Shown: one piece after another, positions 1-10,750 of the stretch
How positions within the stretch are numbered: position 1 is the first letter of the stretch
Layout of the letters: the number at the start of each line of letters is the position of its first letter
Source of the DNA: Symsagittifera roscoffensis
Taxonomy: Eukaryota; Xenacoelomorpha; Acoela; Convolutidae
Direction of reading: 5' to 3'
Assembly: GCF_963678635.1 (NCBI RefSeq)
Contig: NC_087066.1
Coordinates: 43,387,624-43,451,623, forward strand
DNA length: 64,000 nucleotides
The notes under the pieces: model-generated
Seen by the model: the letters and a program-made list of their open reading frames with translations, nothing else
Databases searched by the model: none
What the model was told of the DNA's origin: nothing
Translations under genes and position numbers: made by a program

Positions 1-97
1 ATAGTAAACGGACGATCAATTTACAGTGATTATCAAATTTATTTGATAGATCCCACATTTAGCGGACGCAAGCAAAAGACGGATGCAAGCTCAAAAT

Positions 98-249
98 CGA
101 CCGGAAAGAGGGAAAACAACTGCTAAGAAACTTCAAGAAGGCGATAGAAAGAAATCATTTAGCTCACTGCAGGCAAAACTCAACTCTTTTAGAGCTAGAA
201 CTATTTCGGCGGCAACTATGAGGCGTATTCTCAAGAGAAAAAGAGTTTG
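98..249 (+). pseudogene. Tc1/mariner-like transposase remnant, N-terminal HTH part
   Basis: One frame reads about 50 residues without a stop. It has a GKTTAKKL stretch and ends in TISAATMRRILKRKRV, which resembles the second helix-turn-helix of Tc1-like transposases, followed by TGA at 247-249. Further pieces of a Tc1-like transposase lie in the same orientation and the expected order at about 840-970 and 2166-2390, separated by foldback-type repeat arms. No intact reading frame survives. The family assignment rests on motif recognition only. Confidence 0.5.
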
Positions 250-273
250 AAGTGTTCAGCAGCTCGAAAAATA

Positions 274-1489
274 AACAAGAATGCTTGTCTCAGGGCAAAG
301 CCCTGAATGTTTTGACTGCCTTTAAACGTTTACTGCCTTTAAAGGTAAATATCATTAACGATTTAAATGTAATAGAAAATGAAAAAGAAAAAATCTAAAA
401 TTTGAAATTTTTCCTATGAAAATTATCCCCACACACACCATATAAACTACAAAAGAATAGATTTTTCTCCATGTAACAAATCAACTATGGCAAGTAAGCT
501 TCTTTCAACCAATTTGGAGCGATTTCTAAGAGCGATTAAATGTTCGCTTACGCGCTAATAGCGCGAATTATATCGCGTGTTAATTTCCCAAATTGGCCAA
601 AATGGCAATCTTTAAACCCCCATAACTTTACAAAAAATGATCACAGGTGAAATATCTTTTCAAATTTAAACTCAAAAAAACAATGGCTTTTGAATGATAT
701 AAAAATTTTTGTCAAAAATGGCTAGTTAAAAAGTCAAAATTTGTCTGAAGAAAAAAAACTCACCACCAGCACAATTATTCCGTTACTTTCGCATCGAAAT
801 CGGAACAATTAAAATAGAATAGCAGTTCCCCAGTTTTCTGCAGCATGTTAACTTCTCTGATGAAGTAAGGTATGCATTCAAGACAGATGAGTTTATCCCA
901 GCATGGTGACATCGTGCTGAAAAAATCGTCGTATTTTTGTTCCGACTTTCCTTACGAAAGTAACCGAATATTTTTGCTCGGGTGGTTTTTTCTTCAGGCA
1001 AATTTTCACTTTTAAACTAACCATTTTTGAAGTTTTTAAATCATTCAAAAGTTATTGTTGTCTTGAGCTCAAATTTTAATATATATTTTACCTGTAGTCA
1101 TTTTTTGTGCAGTTATCGGGGTTTAAAAATTGCCATTTTGGCCAATTTGAGTCAATTAACACGCGATATGTTTCGCGCTATTGACGCATAAACGGAGATT
1201 TAATCCGTCTTAGAAACTTTTCCAAATTAGTTGAAGCTTATTGGCCATAACTGATTTGTTACTTGGTGCGAAATCTATCACTTTGTACTTTATATGGCGT
1301 GTGGGGCGATGATTTTCAAAAAAAACTCTCAAACTTTATTTTTTTTTCATTTCAGTTTATTACATTTAACCACATATAACATCTCCAATTTTAATCTTTT
1401 TTCGATCTTATTTTGATACAATTAAAGTTGACATGTTATTACAGCTCCATAGACTTTAAAAGGCTCGTCCTGATAGGAGCAGTCTTGTT
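274..1489. mobile_element. Foldback-type element with long inverted arms
   Basis: The segment at about 274-750 is the diverged reverse complement of about 1000-1489. Matching landmarks are the CCCCCATAACTTTAC / GTTATCGGGGTTTAAA block, the GCGCGAATTATATCGCGTG / ACGCGATATGTTTCGCGC block and the outer CTCAGGGC / CCTGATAGGAGCAG ends. The outer end contains a perfect hairpin, TCAGGGC-AAA-GCCCTGA (290-306). The central 750-1000 segment carries a Tc1-like transposase fragment. A further arm copy follows at 1600-2088 and a more diverged one at 7690-7930, so the arm itself is a dispersed repeat unit. It could be a foldback element or separate insertions of one MITE in opposite directions. Confidence 0.65.
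840..970 (+). pseudogene. Tc1-like transposase remnant, middle catalytic part
   Basis: The frame here reads NFSDEVRYAFKTDEFIPAW followed by a stop and then HRAEK. This resembles the FSDE strand of the Tc1/mariner DDE/D domain. It sits between two inverted repeat arms. A related stretch (AAYRAENRNIK) recurs at about 1510-1560, so this piece was also duplicated. It is decayed and not functional. Confidence 0.4.
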
Positions 1490-1599
1490 CAAATTTGTAT
1501 TGGAGGTTTATCAACCGCAGCGTACCGTGCTGAAAACCGCAATATAAAATGTTGAAAAGTTCATCGCGTTTTTTGTTCATATAGTGAGTTTTTATTGCT

Positions 1600-2088
1600 T
1601 ATAAAAATTTTTTGCCTTTGCCAATTTTTTGTTCCGACTTTCGTAACGAAGTTAAAGGAAAATTTGTGACTTTTTAACAAGCCATTTTTGACAAAAATTT
1701 TTATATCATTCGAAGGCTATTATTGTCCTGAGCTTAATTTTGAAAAGATATTTCATCTGCAATAATTTTTTGTAAAGTTATGGGGGTTTAAAGCTTGCTA
1801 TTTTTTGCCAATTTGAAACAAATAAAGGGCGATATATTTCGCGCTATTAACGCGTAAGCGAGATTTATTCCGTCTTAGAAATCGTTCCAAATTGATTGAA
1901 AGAAGCTTATATGCCATAATTGATTTCTAATAGGAGCAGAGTTTGTCACTTTGTACTTAATATGACGTGTCGGGGGATGTTTTTATTTATTTTATTTAAA
2001 TTTTATTTTTCATGTTATTACTGCTCCATACACCTTAAAAGGCAGTCGAAACATTCAAGGCTTCGCCCTGATACGAGCAGTTTTGTTT
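1600..2088 (+). repeat. Third copy of the foldback arm
   Basis: This stretch repeats the right arm at 1000-1489 in direct orientation. It contains AAGTTATGGGGGTTTAAAG, GGCGATATATTTCGCGC, ACGTGTCGGGG and the end block AAGGCTTCGCCCTGATACGAG. Its terminal sequence (rc AACAAAACTGCTCGTATCAG) is closer to the left end at 274 than the end at 1489 is. Confidence 0.65.
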
Positions 2089-2165
2089 TACTCTAAAATT
2101 CAAGATGTTAAAGAAATTTATTGGACCAAAATTCAATTTTAAAATACGCAAAACTCGGATGGTGG

Positions 2166-2390
2166 CTGATGGAGGGTAAATGCCCAATTAATCGTACAGG
2201 CCTTTTTAACGAAAATCTGGTTGAGAAGATTGTCGTGTCGAAATCATCGAATGGCAATCATGTATTCAAGATCTGAACATCAGAGAAAATTTCTGAGCAC
2301 CTATGAAAAAGCGAATGCGTGGTTGGAAACTCACGAAGCAGAAACTAGAAGAGAACTTCAAAAATGTCAACAAGAACTGTCCCTTCTGAA
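2166..2390 (+). pseudogene. Tc1-like transposase remnant, C-terminal part
   Basis: Two frames together show a decayed end of a DDE/D domain. The first has CPINRTGLFNENLVEK, like the DNAPIH strand of Tc1 transposases. The second has WQSCIQDLNIRENF, a stop, then MKKRMRGW, which resembles the SPDLNxIEN-W motif near the C terminus. It ends at a TGA around 2390. A frameshift and an internal stop show that it is inactive. Confidence 0.55.
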
Positions 2391-3292
2391 TTTGTAAACT
2401 GATTTTTTGATGTTAGACTTTTTATAGTTAATCAAGTTATCAAGACCAGAACCGCTGCTGTTGGCTATTAGATCAGATTTCTGTAAAATTAGGTTTTTTG
2501 ATTTTTTTAAAATCGAAAACATGCTTTCATAGACAGCCTGAAACTTTTTGGTAAGGTGGTGTATAATTTGCGTTTTTATCAATGAGAAATTGCAAATCCC
2601 TTGATTACAAAACGTTGTAAGCAAAAATTTCAAGCAAAATTCTTTTAATATTTTTAATCCAATGAAAATGTTTCAATATTTGAAAGGATTAAGAATCAGC
2701 GTCAAATATTTGAAACTGAAGTTTTTGATAAGATATCACCGGTGTAAGGATCGATATACTCCCACAATTTCATCCACAATTGTTCATTGTAGCAAAACCA
2801 ATTGGGATAAGGAAATTACTTTCTTAGGTCTGTAATGCAATTAAGACTTCTATTTTAAGAAAAAAAAACGCCATAGCTTTCAAAAAGTTATCAAAAATTT
2901 GGTAGATTTTAAATCCACAAAATCTCAGATGCGCAAGCGCGAAAAAAATCAGTTCTATCGTTCTATCTAAAAAAGGTTTGATTGATATCTGGCAATCAAA
3001 GCTTAATTTCAGCATAATTTGCCACTACAAAATGTTGGCCTTTCGAACTTTTCGCTATTTTTCAAAAAAAAAATTTTTTACAAAAAAATTGTTCACTTTA
3101 TTGCCTGAAAATTAAAAGTTGCAACTCCTATCTCCCGTGGTTGCATAAGCGTTTGGTTCAAGCTTTTTCTGTTGCTGCAATTGGATCCAAGATTTGTATT
3201 CTCTTGTCCATCAGACAGTTTTTGTTCTTTGCGTCAAATGAGTTTTCAACAGTTTCTTATTGGTCTAAACTATATGTTCTGTTGAAAAGACT
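2391..3292. other. Gene-free AT-rich stretch
   Basis: Only short open frames without a recognisable motif occur here. I see no RNA gene, no clear repeat and no splice-supported exon. It separates the Tc1-like remnants from the LTR element. Confidence 0.5.
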
Positions 3293-3472
3293 TGTTGTGC
3301 AGTATTTAATTCCAATAAAGATAATCAACTTGATCTTGCAAAGTTAACAATAAGAGTGGCTATCGAGATTATCCAAGGGTGACAGACTGTTCCAAGGACA
3401 GCACCTGCTAATAGATTAATAAACACCACGAATGACAGTTGATTGACAGCTTGCAATTTGAACTAAATAACA
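3293..3472 (-). repeat. 3' LTR (minus-strand element)
   Basis: 180 bp, TGTT...AACA ended on the minus strand. The mismatches to the 5501-5680 copy include A/T in CCAATAAAG versus CCAATATAG, G/A in TATCGAG versus TATCAAG, and A/G in AATAAACACC versus AATAAGCACC. Confidence 0.8.
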
Positions 3473-3737
3473 CTAAATGACCCTTCCCCTTCAATAGATG
3501 AAACTTTAGATGACTGAAAAGTTAATGACAATATGTTGATTAAGAATAACTGGTAAGAAAAATACTGAGTGCTTTTTAAAGAATGAATAACAATTTTATT
3601 GACAACGATTTTATCAACTAAAAAATCACTTAGCATTGATGGCGTTCGAGTTTTAGTCAATGAAAACCGACCCTCTCCCTGGGCTAAATAGGCTGATAGT
3701 TTTGTTTTATGTTTCAGTTTGATTGTTTCCTTTTAGA

Positions 3738-4655
3738 TCATTTTTTTCCCTCCTTTTCCTTCTGGTTGATGAAATCAATCATCACCCCTCCCATTTTGGT
3801 CATCGCCGTTCTTTTTCTTCCGCTTCTTCTCGATGCTATAGATCCCGTGTCGTCCTGACTATCTTCTTGACTGCTAGAGGATTTCAGTCTGGCCTTCTTC
3901 GTCGTTCCCTTCTTTTTGCCGGGTGCTTGCGTTGGTTGGTCCCCTGGATTTGATGTAGCCGGATCCCTTGGATTTCCATCCAAATCGCCGCTGCGTGCTG
4001 GAATGGTTTCTTGGTCGCTTCCACAATCTGCGTCCCTTTGTTGCATTGCTGGTGGATCTGCTTGCGCGATCTCTGTTGAAGCCTCCGCGGATGGTTGTTT
4101 CGTCCGTTTGACCGAAATAATTGGTAGGTTGTCACTATCTTCCGATTCAGAACCACTGTTCTCAAATCGGCGGCCGCTTTTCTCCCGTTGCTTCTGTGGA
4201 GCAATCCTCTTTGTCGCTCGCTCTTTAACTTCCCGCGGAGTTGGCGGTGGTAAAATTGATTTCGACACTGCTTTAGTCTTCTTTGGTTTGGCTTTTGTGG
4301 CCACCCCCGATTTCCTAAGCACAAGCCCATTATTTAAAGTCAACGTATGAGCGCTCTCTGCCTTAATTTTCGACTGAAGCTGTTTATACCTTTTGAGGTT
4401 GCGGTTTCCATTTCGCTTGATTAACAATCCAGAAGGTCCTGGTTGTCCACTGGAGCTCGCGGATTTCAAAATTGACGGTTCATCGTCTTGGTTGGTTGAA
4501 TGCTCATGGGTCAATCGGCGTGCGTGGCTCCTGTGGTTTATGTCGTACGCTAAATCCAATTGTACGGCCCAGTTTGTGTCTGCAGGGTGTGGCATATCGT
4601 TTTCATTTGGGTCGGCGTTATCTAAACAAGCATTATTCGTTTTTATAACCCACGA
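3738..4655 (-). pseudogene. Pol C-terminal extension of the LTR element
   Basis: A continuous minus-strand frame runs from just after a TAA (4657-4659) to the stop near 3738. It is in the same frame as the integrase-like segment at 4660-4865 (motif ISPFEAHHGREANT), so one nonsense codon splits a longer coding region. The product is lysine/serine-rich and of low complexity, with KPKKTKA and SGSESEDSDN stretches, consistent with the charged tail after a gypsy-type integrase. A methionine at 4595 is available, but independent expression is doubtful. Its base composition is clearly more GC-rich than the flanks. Confidence 0.6.
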
Positions 4656-4659
4656 TTAA

Positions 4660-5499
4660 TCCAGATTTTGCAGAGATGGTTTTTTTGTAAGGTTTCGTAA
4701 GACCGTGTTCGCTTCGCGTCCATGATGCGCCTCGAATGGCGAGATTTTTAATGTTGCATTTTCTGAAAATCTGAGGGCGCCATGGGCTCTTTCGATCATT
4801 TTTTCCAAGGGTTCGGGGTGTTTTACTTGGACAAACGTCAGGATGGAATTTTTAAGACTACCTATGGTGCGGATGTCGATGTAGACTTCCTTGTGGATGT
4901 CGAAATGTCGCAATTCAACAATGTTAGACACTTGTTGTTTTGATTTTCAAACGCGTTCTGGCATTCGGAAGTCCAAATGTATTCAATGCTTCTACTTAGT
5001 AATGGTCGCAACGGCGCGGATGATTCAGCTAACGCTGGCAGATACTTGTGGAGACTGTGTATTGACCCCATGAACGACTTGAGTTGAGTCAAAGTCCGCG
5101 GCGGCGTTAATGCTTCGATCGGTTCTGTTTTCCGTACCAAGGGAGTTATTCCAGTCGATGTTATTTTGTGGCCTAGCCACTCGCATTCCCGTTGTGCGAA
5201 CTTGCATTTTGAAAGTTTTAGAGACATATTTTCCTGATCCAGTTTTTTTTTAGAATTTTCTCTACCGTTGCTATATGGTCGATCGCGCTTCCCTTGGATA
5301 CAACCAAAATATCGTCGATGAACGCATGCGCCTGCGGATATTCCGCAAGGATACAATCCATTGCGCGCTGAAATTCTGCTGGTATCGTAGTCAAACCATA
5401 GAATCCGGTCTTGAACCGGTACGTTCCGTCGATCGACCCCCGGTGAGAGAAAAATTACATTGTACCTTCGTTTCAGCGCTTAGTGGCAATTGAAAAGTT
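4660..5499 (-). pseudogene. Decayed RT / RNase H / integrase fragments
   Basis: Reading on the minus strand from the 5' LTR, the segment starts inside the RT palm (QLPLSAET). A frameshift near 5400-5440 leads into GFYGLTTIPAEFQRAMD and then AFIDDILVVSKG, the FxDD catalytic motif of Ty3/Gypsy RT. The thumb/connection region follows (LSKCKFAQRECEWLGH, LKSFMGSIHSLHKYLP). A second frameshift near 4925 enters the RNase H start (VELRHFDIHKEVYID), which joins directly to an integrase C-terminal piece. The order agrees with a Ty3/Gypsy pol, but large internal deletions remove most of RNase H and the integrase core. Confidence 0.8.
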
Positions 5500-5500
5500 T

Positions 5501-5680
5501 TGTTGTGCAGTATTTAATTCCAATATAGATAATCAACTTGATCTTGCAAAGTTAACAATAAGAGTGGCTATCAAGATTATCCAAGGGTGACAGACTGTTC
5601 CAAGGACAGCACCTGCTAATAGATTAATAAGCACCACGAATGACAGTTGATTGACAGCTTGCAATTTGAACTAAATAACA
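5501..5680 (-). repeat. 5' LTR (minus-strand element)
   Basis: 180 bp, nearly identical to 3293-3472. The sequence directly inside it is already the middle of the RT gene, so the primer-binding site, gag and protease have been deleted. Confidence 0.8.
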
Positions 5681-7689
5681 CTATACGACAGAAGTTAAAT
5701 ACTAATTGAGTCTCACCAGGACTTTTTATGTGCTTTCATTCACTTTTGAGTCATTCAATGAGAAATCTCGAAGTTACTCTGGATGCGATTTTTAGGACCA
5801 TAAAGTTGATCGTACAATTTTGTAACCACCTTTTTTACAAAATCGTTTTGTACGGTGGATCTTTCTCCTGATTTTTCGCCAGTATCATCCAGGATATGTT
5901 GTCTCCTTCGTATGTTGACTAAAGCCATTAAGCAGAAAACCCACATTTCTTTCTAATTGAATTCATGATTGCAATTTAAGTTCCAATTTTTTAATTTATC
6001 GTTCTAGCTTTCTGGTGCCCAGTCTTGCTTTTTCTTTCATTCGCCGTTTTTGAAATAATTATAGCCGGCCACTCTTTTGTTTTGAGGCATTTTTTTTTCA
6101 GTAAACATTACCCATCTCGTCCTGGCGAAGTGATTTTTTTCGCCGCAGTTCATAGAAACTTCCCCAATCGATGCCATTAATTTATGGTGTTGTATATGAA
6201 ATTGTGTTGGAATTTTGTTATGTGTTCTCATCTTCCTTCTTTACATCGGTTAAGATCATCTTCTGTTATCTATCTATGTAGCTTACCTCGCACTCTCGTA
6301 ATATTCCTGTCGAGAAAAAATATAGTTCATACCAGTTTATTAGAATCATTTTTTGATCAATGAAGATGAAAACTGTAAAAAGGCTGAAATTCTCATTTTG
6401 TCGTCAAAAAAGCTTTTTACCTTTTTCAGGAAATAAAAACCGGGTAAAAGTTTATTGATTTCAACAAGCACCCTCTTTGTTCGAATTAATAGCTCAAAAA
6501 CCATGATATTGCCATAATTTAAGAGTAAAACTCATTGTTCAACTTTTTTTCGACAATTAATGGAATTTTAAAGAATCTCAATCACAAACGATCATTTCGA
6601 GTCTCTAAATTCGGCTGTCCGAATATTTTTTCGAAGGTGAAAGTAACTCGACTGTTTGAGTTTAAAATTTAATCCCAAATTTTTGCTCATAGAACGAAAA
6701 ACCAAAATATAATAGAAACTGAAAGCTAAGCTCATTCAGTTTTATAAGCATGGCTCAAAGATATGTGACTTTATTTCTGGTCCTCGCTCAACCAAGTTAT
6801 TTATTTGCACTGCATTTATACTTGGAGGTCTATTTGCAATAACTGCCCTGCTGCAAAAATAGCTGCAATATTGAACTGTTTATTTGGCTGAGACAACAGC
6901 GTTTTCATCAGAAAACAGAACTGGCAGGCGCTGAGGTATTAAGCCAATAACATTTTTAAAAAAAGGTTTCCCGTGATTTTTAACAAAAACAAACAAAAAA
7001 AATAAGAGTGGAAACAAGAAAACAAGAATTTTAGACACTGGGGACATTAAGCCAATAAAATTTCCGTCGATTTTATATTGAAAAGGTCTCCTTGGAATTT
7101 TAACCACAACTGAAACCAATAACTAGACAAATATATGTACCGGTTTCGGTACATCATAAAAGAAATCTATATCATGCCAAATGATGGGCAAATTTTCCTA
7201 TGCTTTTCAATCAAACAATCTGAACGAAATTAATTTACCAATAGCGGCTCATTTTGACCTTGGAATCAAAACCGTGTTAAAAGTTTTTGAATCGGCGAAT
7301 AATTAACCCAAAGTCACCGACATTTGCATTACCTTTGGCTCAAGCATCAACTTAAAAAAGTCGGATGCAACTAAATTGGAAAATAAACTGTTTGTTTTCT
7401 CAATTTGCTTTGACTAAAAACAAAAAACGACGAGAACAAACACTGCGAAAAATTAATCTGGAATTATAATGGCGCAACTCATATTGCGAAATTCGGAGCA
7501 AAGTTTAGTACATTAAACGAGGGTTGTTTTGGCTGCTTAGTCAACCAAAAATTACGCAAAAAAAACCCACGGGAGGCACAAAACTTAAGAAGGATATTCC
7601 ACAAATTTGCCCGCAACGTCGAAAAAAATTTTTTAAACAAAAACACAGGTTTTTAAATTGTTAGAACAGAAATGCGGAATATTATGCTT
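5681..7689. other. Gene-free stretch with a possible gag zinc-knuckle relic
   Basis: At 6037-6231 (minus) a 64-codon frame contains MNCGEKNHFARTRW, which looks like a CCHC zinc knuckle that has lost its last cysteine. It may be a gag relic of another retroelement. An adjacent frame at 5755-5946 (minus) has no recognisable motif. The rest is AT-rich and featureless to me. Confidence 0.3.
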
Positions 7690-7930
7690 GGGGTGTTTTT
7701 TTTTCAGCTAAATTTCGACTTTTTAAATAAACTTTTTTGACAAGTTTCTTTAAAACCATTCAAAGATATTGTTATCTTGAGCTCATTTCAAGAAAAAAAA
7801 ACAATTTTCACTTGCATTCATTTTTTTGTAAAGATTGGAGGGTTTGAAAAGTGCTATTTTGGCGGATGATTAACGCGCAATATACTGCGTTCTTATAATT
7901 TGCGAATGCGCCAAACTAATGCGTTCTAAA
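7690..7930 (+). repeat. Diverged fourth copy of the foldback arm
   Basis: It shares the order of landmarks with 1000-1310: a TTTTTTTTCAG lead, AATTTCGACTTTTTAAA, CATTCAAAGATATTGTTATCT, TGAGCTCA, the GGAGGGTTTGAAA block and a degenerate ACGCGCAATATACTGCG block. Confidence 0.55.
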
Positions 7931-8059
7931 GGGAAATGAGGCTAGCAGTTTAAGTTTCTCAAAAAAAACACGAGACACTTAAGACACTCTTCGGGTTTTT
8001 TTAAAGCGTAGAGGTAAAAAAACACTATTTTGTAATTTTCTTCGATTATTTAGTGATTT

Positions 8060-8845
8060 CACTCAATAAACTACGCAAAAATCAGTGGTTCATCCTTTCT
8101 GCAGTGAAAAAAATTGATTTTAGAATAGAAACTCAACAATTTACTTAGGGCTAACGACCAAAGTCCGTTGTTCAGTCTTAACTGGTTAAGTTCAAACGAA
8201 CCAAGCCAAGGGCTGCTACATTAACAAACCAATCATCAATCAAAATCTTGCCGAACTTTTGACACTCAGTCGGACACGTTCTATATCATTAGGGAAATTG
8301 TGCTCCAATTAATAAAATGTTTGAGCAATCACAGACAAGCGCAGCAGTTCGTCTGCAAAATGATTGTACTTCCTTCCAATGAAAAGGCAAATTTGAAAAA
8401 AAAATCGTTTTTGAGCTATGCACGCTTAGTCTTTTTGCAGTTTTGAAGTCGCTTGTGTATGCATACGACTTAAAGAGCACTTCCGCAAAAACCTCTGTGA
8501 AAGTTTTGTGGAAAATTGTTTCCCACAAAACTTCCAAGAGCGACAGAAATTTTTTGCTGCGATTCTCACAAAACGTCGACAAGCAGACATACACTCACAG
8601 CTTGCACTGCGAGGGCAAGCATTCATTGTGGTTTGAAAAATGCGCTCTGCTTAAAGAAAATTCCGCAACTCAGCCCAATCGGTTACCCGCTCAAAACACG
8701 TTCGGTCAATCACAAACCCCAAAATCTGTCGTTAACAATTTTTCCGTCGTTGACAGAATACTGGGGCAGCATGTTTGTCATGTTATCACGCCTCCCGCTA
8801 TTTTCAAGCCCGCAATAAAAATTCTTACGGCTGTCATTATGCTAG
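8060..8845 (+). mobile_element. BEL/Pao retrotransposon pol fragment, short copy
   Basis: This 786-bp stretch is nearly identical to 14521-15307. The plus-strand frame 8443-8845 contains a Cys/His-rich CEGKHSLWF segment and then LVDRILGQHVCHVI-type residues, resembling the ILIGxD region between protease and RT in BEL/Pao polyproteins. The longer copy runs on into an RT, RNase H and integrase, which identifies this fragment. It stops abruptly at 8845, where another dispersed repeat begins. Confidence 0.65.
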
Positions 8846-8847
8846 GG

Positions 8848-9130
8848 GACGATCTAGAATTTTCGCGATGGGTTGGTTTTTCCGAAAATATATCAGAAAT
8901 TTGGTCGGCTTTTTTATGTCGACCAGTTTACTTTTTCTAAGCGCTCCCAAAACACTATAGAAACCTCCTTTTTTAGACGAAACTTTTTATGCCGCAGGCA
9001 AATTTGTGAAAAATATGCCGTTTTGGGCATGGGCACGTTAAAAAAAAAGTTTTGAAAATTGCAGGTTTACGGCACGCGCTCTCCTTCAAGATAAGTATCT
9101 ATCGGCGCCAAAAATTTTAGGACCGAACAG
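8848..9130 (+). repeat. Dispersed repeat family C, copy 1
   Basis: It matches 25405-25700 in direct orientation with moderate divergence. Shared blocks are GGCG/GACGATCTAG, GTCGACCA, the GCTCCC tract, TGCCGCAGGC, CGGCACGCGCTC / CGGCGCGCGCTC and TGGCGCC followed by TTTAGGA. It abuts the truncated BEL/Pao copy exactly, so its arrival may have caused the truncation. Confidence 0.6.
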
Positions 9131-10507
9131 GCGAAAATAATGACAAAAGGGTGACCTTTTGCTTGTTGAGGGGGTCGCAACCCTGGCGGGGGGGGGGGGG
9201 GCATTTGCTTCCCTTTTATATTCGCACCTAGGAATAGCTAAGCAGCTTGTTATTATTTGCTGACCAATTGAAACAATAATACTTTCAGAATTTCCAATGA
9301 TTTGAAAGGAGCCAAAAGTGACACATTTTGTGATGAAATTTTTGCTCAAAATTTTGCAAAAATATTGTCATCACATTTTTTCGAGAAAATACTTAATGAT
9401 TTTGCCATTTAAGCAACCTTTGTCGAATTTTTAATTTCCAGTTATGGAATCGTTTTGACCGGTTGGTGTAATTTGACATTGTCTAAGTACATCAAAAATT
9501 TCTGGAAACAACCTGGATGCTTTTCAGATTTAATCATGCTGAAATGAAGTGGGTAGATAAATACCCAGACTGAAAACACCTGATGTCAGCATTGATTCTC
9601 CCTAGAGTTGATTATGATGATAACCTAGCAGAATAAAGTTCATGCCTTTTTTTACCATGCCTGCATATTTTGTTTCGAAACGTTTCTAAAGGAGATCGAA
9701 GCTGATCGAAGACTACTGAAGTTCAAACTGGTATATACCTCCCCTTTATTCTTAGCTTGAACACCGATCTTTCTTCTTGTCAAATAAAATGAAGAATTTT
9801 ACAAATAGTGGTACCATGTTGTAGACTCAAAAAGAAAATTCTAGAACCAAAAATCGGCCTTCAGTCGAAAATAGAACTTCGCTCTATAAAATAACTGTTT
9901 GGAATATAATAATAATAATAACAAGATTAGGTTAGTTCTAAGTATATGCAACCAAATTCATTTTGGAGAACGTCAAAGGGGTTCAGCCTGTCAAGTGACG
10001 CCTGAAGAGCAAAGTTACGCTAATGACGCCTCATTACGCTAATCTTTAAATCATAAAACTTATGATTATTTTATATCACACAAAATGACTTTCTTAATCC
10101 AAAAAGCCTTCAAAATACGTTTTGTTTAAGTACCGGGTTGATTGGAGAAAGTGAAAAAGAAAAGAAGCACCACTTACCAGAAATACTCCAAACAATATCT
10201 GTTATATGTAAAGAAAAATCTTAAAACTGACGAATTTTCTTCTTCAAATTTTTATTGGGTTGTTGTCCTTATGTCATTAAACTAAATTTAATTTAACGAT
10301 TTTTATCAAAAAATCAAAAAGTGTTCTGATCCTGAAGCTAATTGATCTGTTTTGATAGGAATCGGCATTTGTCTTCGTTTCAAATCCTTTTTCCCTATTA
10401 GTTTCTAGAAACTCAACTCTAGCTGCGCTAAAAGCTTCAATCAAGCTAAGTGGTGCGCGTGCAAATAAGCCAGTCCCACAAGCGCAATGAGGCTTACACT
10501 TTACGAG
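9131..10507. other. Gene-free stretch with simple repeats
   Basis: It contains a run of about 14 G at 9188-9201 and an AAT-type microsatellite at about 9905-9921. No coding region or RNA gene is recognisable. Confidence 0.5.
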
Positions 10508-10750
10508 ACGCCTTGCTTTCCGGCCACCGCCTGTTTTTCCTTCTCAGCAACCGCATAAAAGCAACCCAAGCTCTGGATTTTACGAAACTAAGCTGCTTCA
10601 AAGAAAATGTTCGTCCCCGAAAAACATAGGTTGAAGATTTACCGAGAGTGTGTATGTTTTTGCAGCTGCTCAGTTTCTTTTAACCCGAGCTTCGGTTGCT
10701 TTTATGCTGTTGCTGGGAAAGAAAATTAGGTGGTGACCAGCAAGCAAGAC
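10508..10750. repeat. Large imperfect palindrome (about 243 bp)
   Basis: The left arm (about 10508-10600) pairs with the right arm (about 10661-10750). GCAACCGCATAAAAGCAACC on the left matches the reverse complement of GGTTGCTTTTATGCTGTTGC on the right. The flanks also pair (CTTGC...GGCCACCGCC with GGTGGTGACC...GCAAG). The stretch is more GC-rich than its surroundings. It could be a foldback MITE or a hairpin RNA precursor. No protein is indicated. Confidence 0.65.

Larger units (their letters stand above)
3293..5680 (-). mobile_element. Internally deleted Ty3/Gypsy-type LTR retrotransposon
   Basis: Two 180-bp direct repeats (3293-3472 and 5501-5680) differ at about three positions. Read on the minus strand they start TGTTATTTAG and end GCACAACA, the usual TG...CA ends of LTRs. 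A polypurine tract, GAAGGGGAAGGG on the minus strand, lies just before the 3' LTR (3479-3490). The internal 2.0 kb holds pol pieces on the minus strand. Gag, protease, the first half of RT, most of RNase H and most of integrase are missing, so this is a non-autonomous relic. I found no convincing target-site duplication. Few differences between the LTRs suggest a fairly recent insertion. Confidence 0.8.

Noticed and set aside
3723-4659. Plus-strand frames of 76-144 codons opposite the retroelement tail
   Set aside because: They are mirror images of the lysine/serine-rich minus-strand frame. Pol motifs and frame continuity support the minus strand.
8289-8594. 101-codon minus-strand frame conserved between the two 786-bp copies (also 14751-15056)
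   Set aside because: The differences between the copies are mostly amino-acid changing in this frame. The plus-strand frame carries the BEL/Pao motifs, so this is an antisense shadow.
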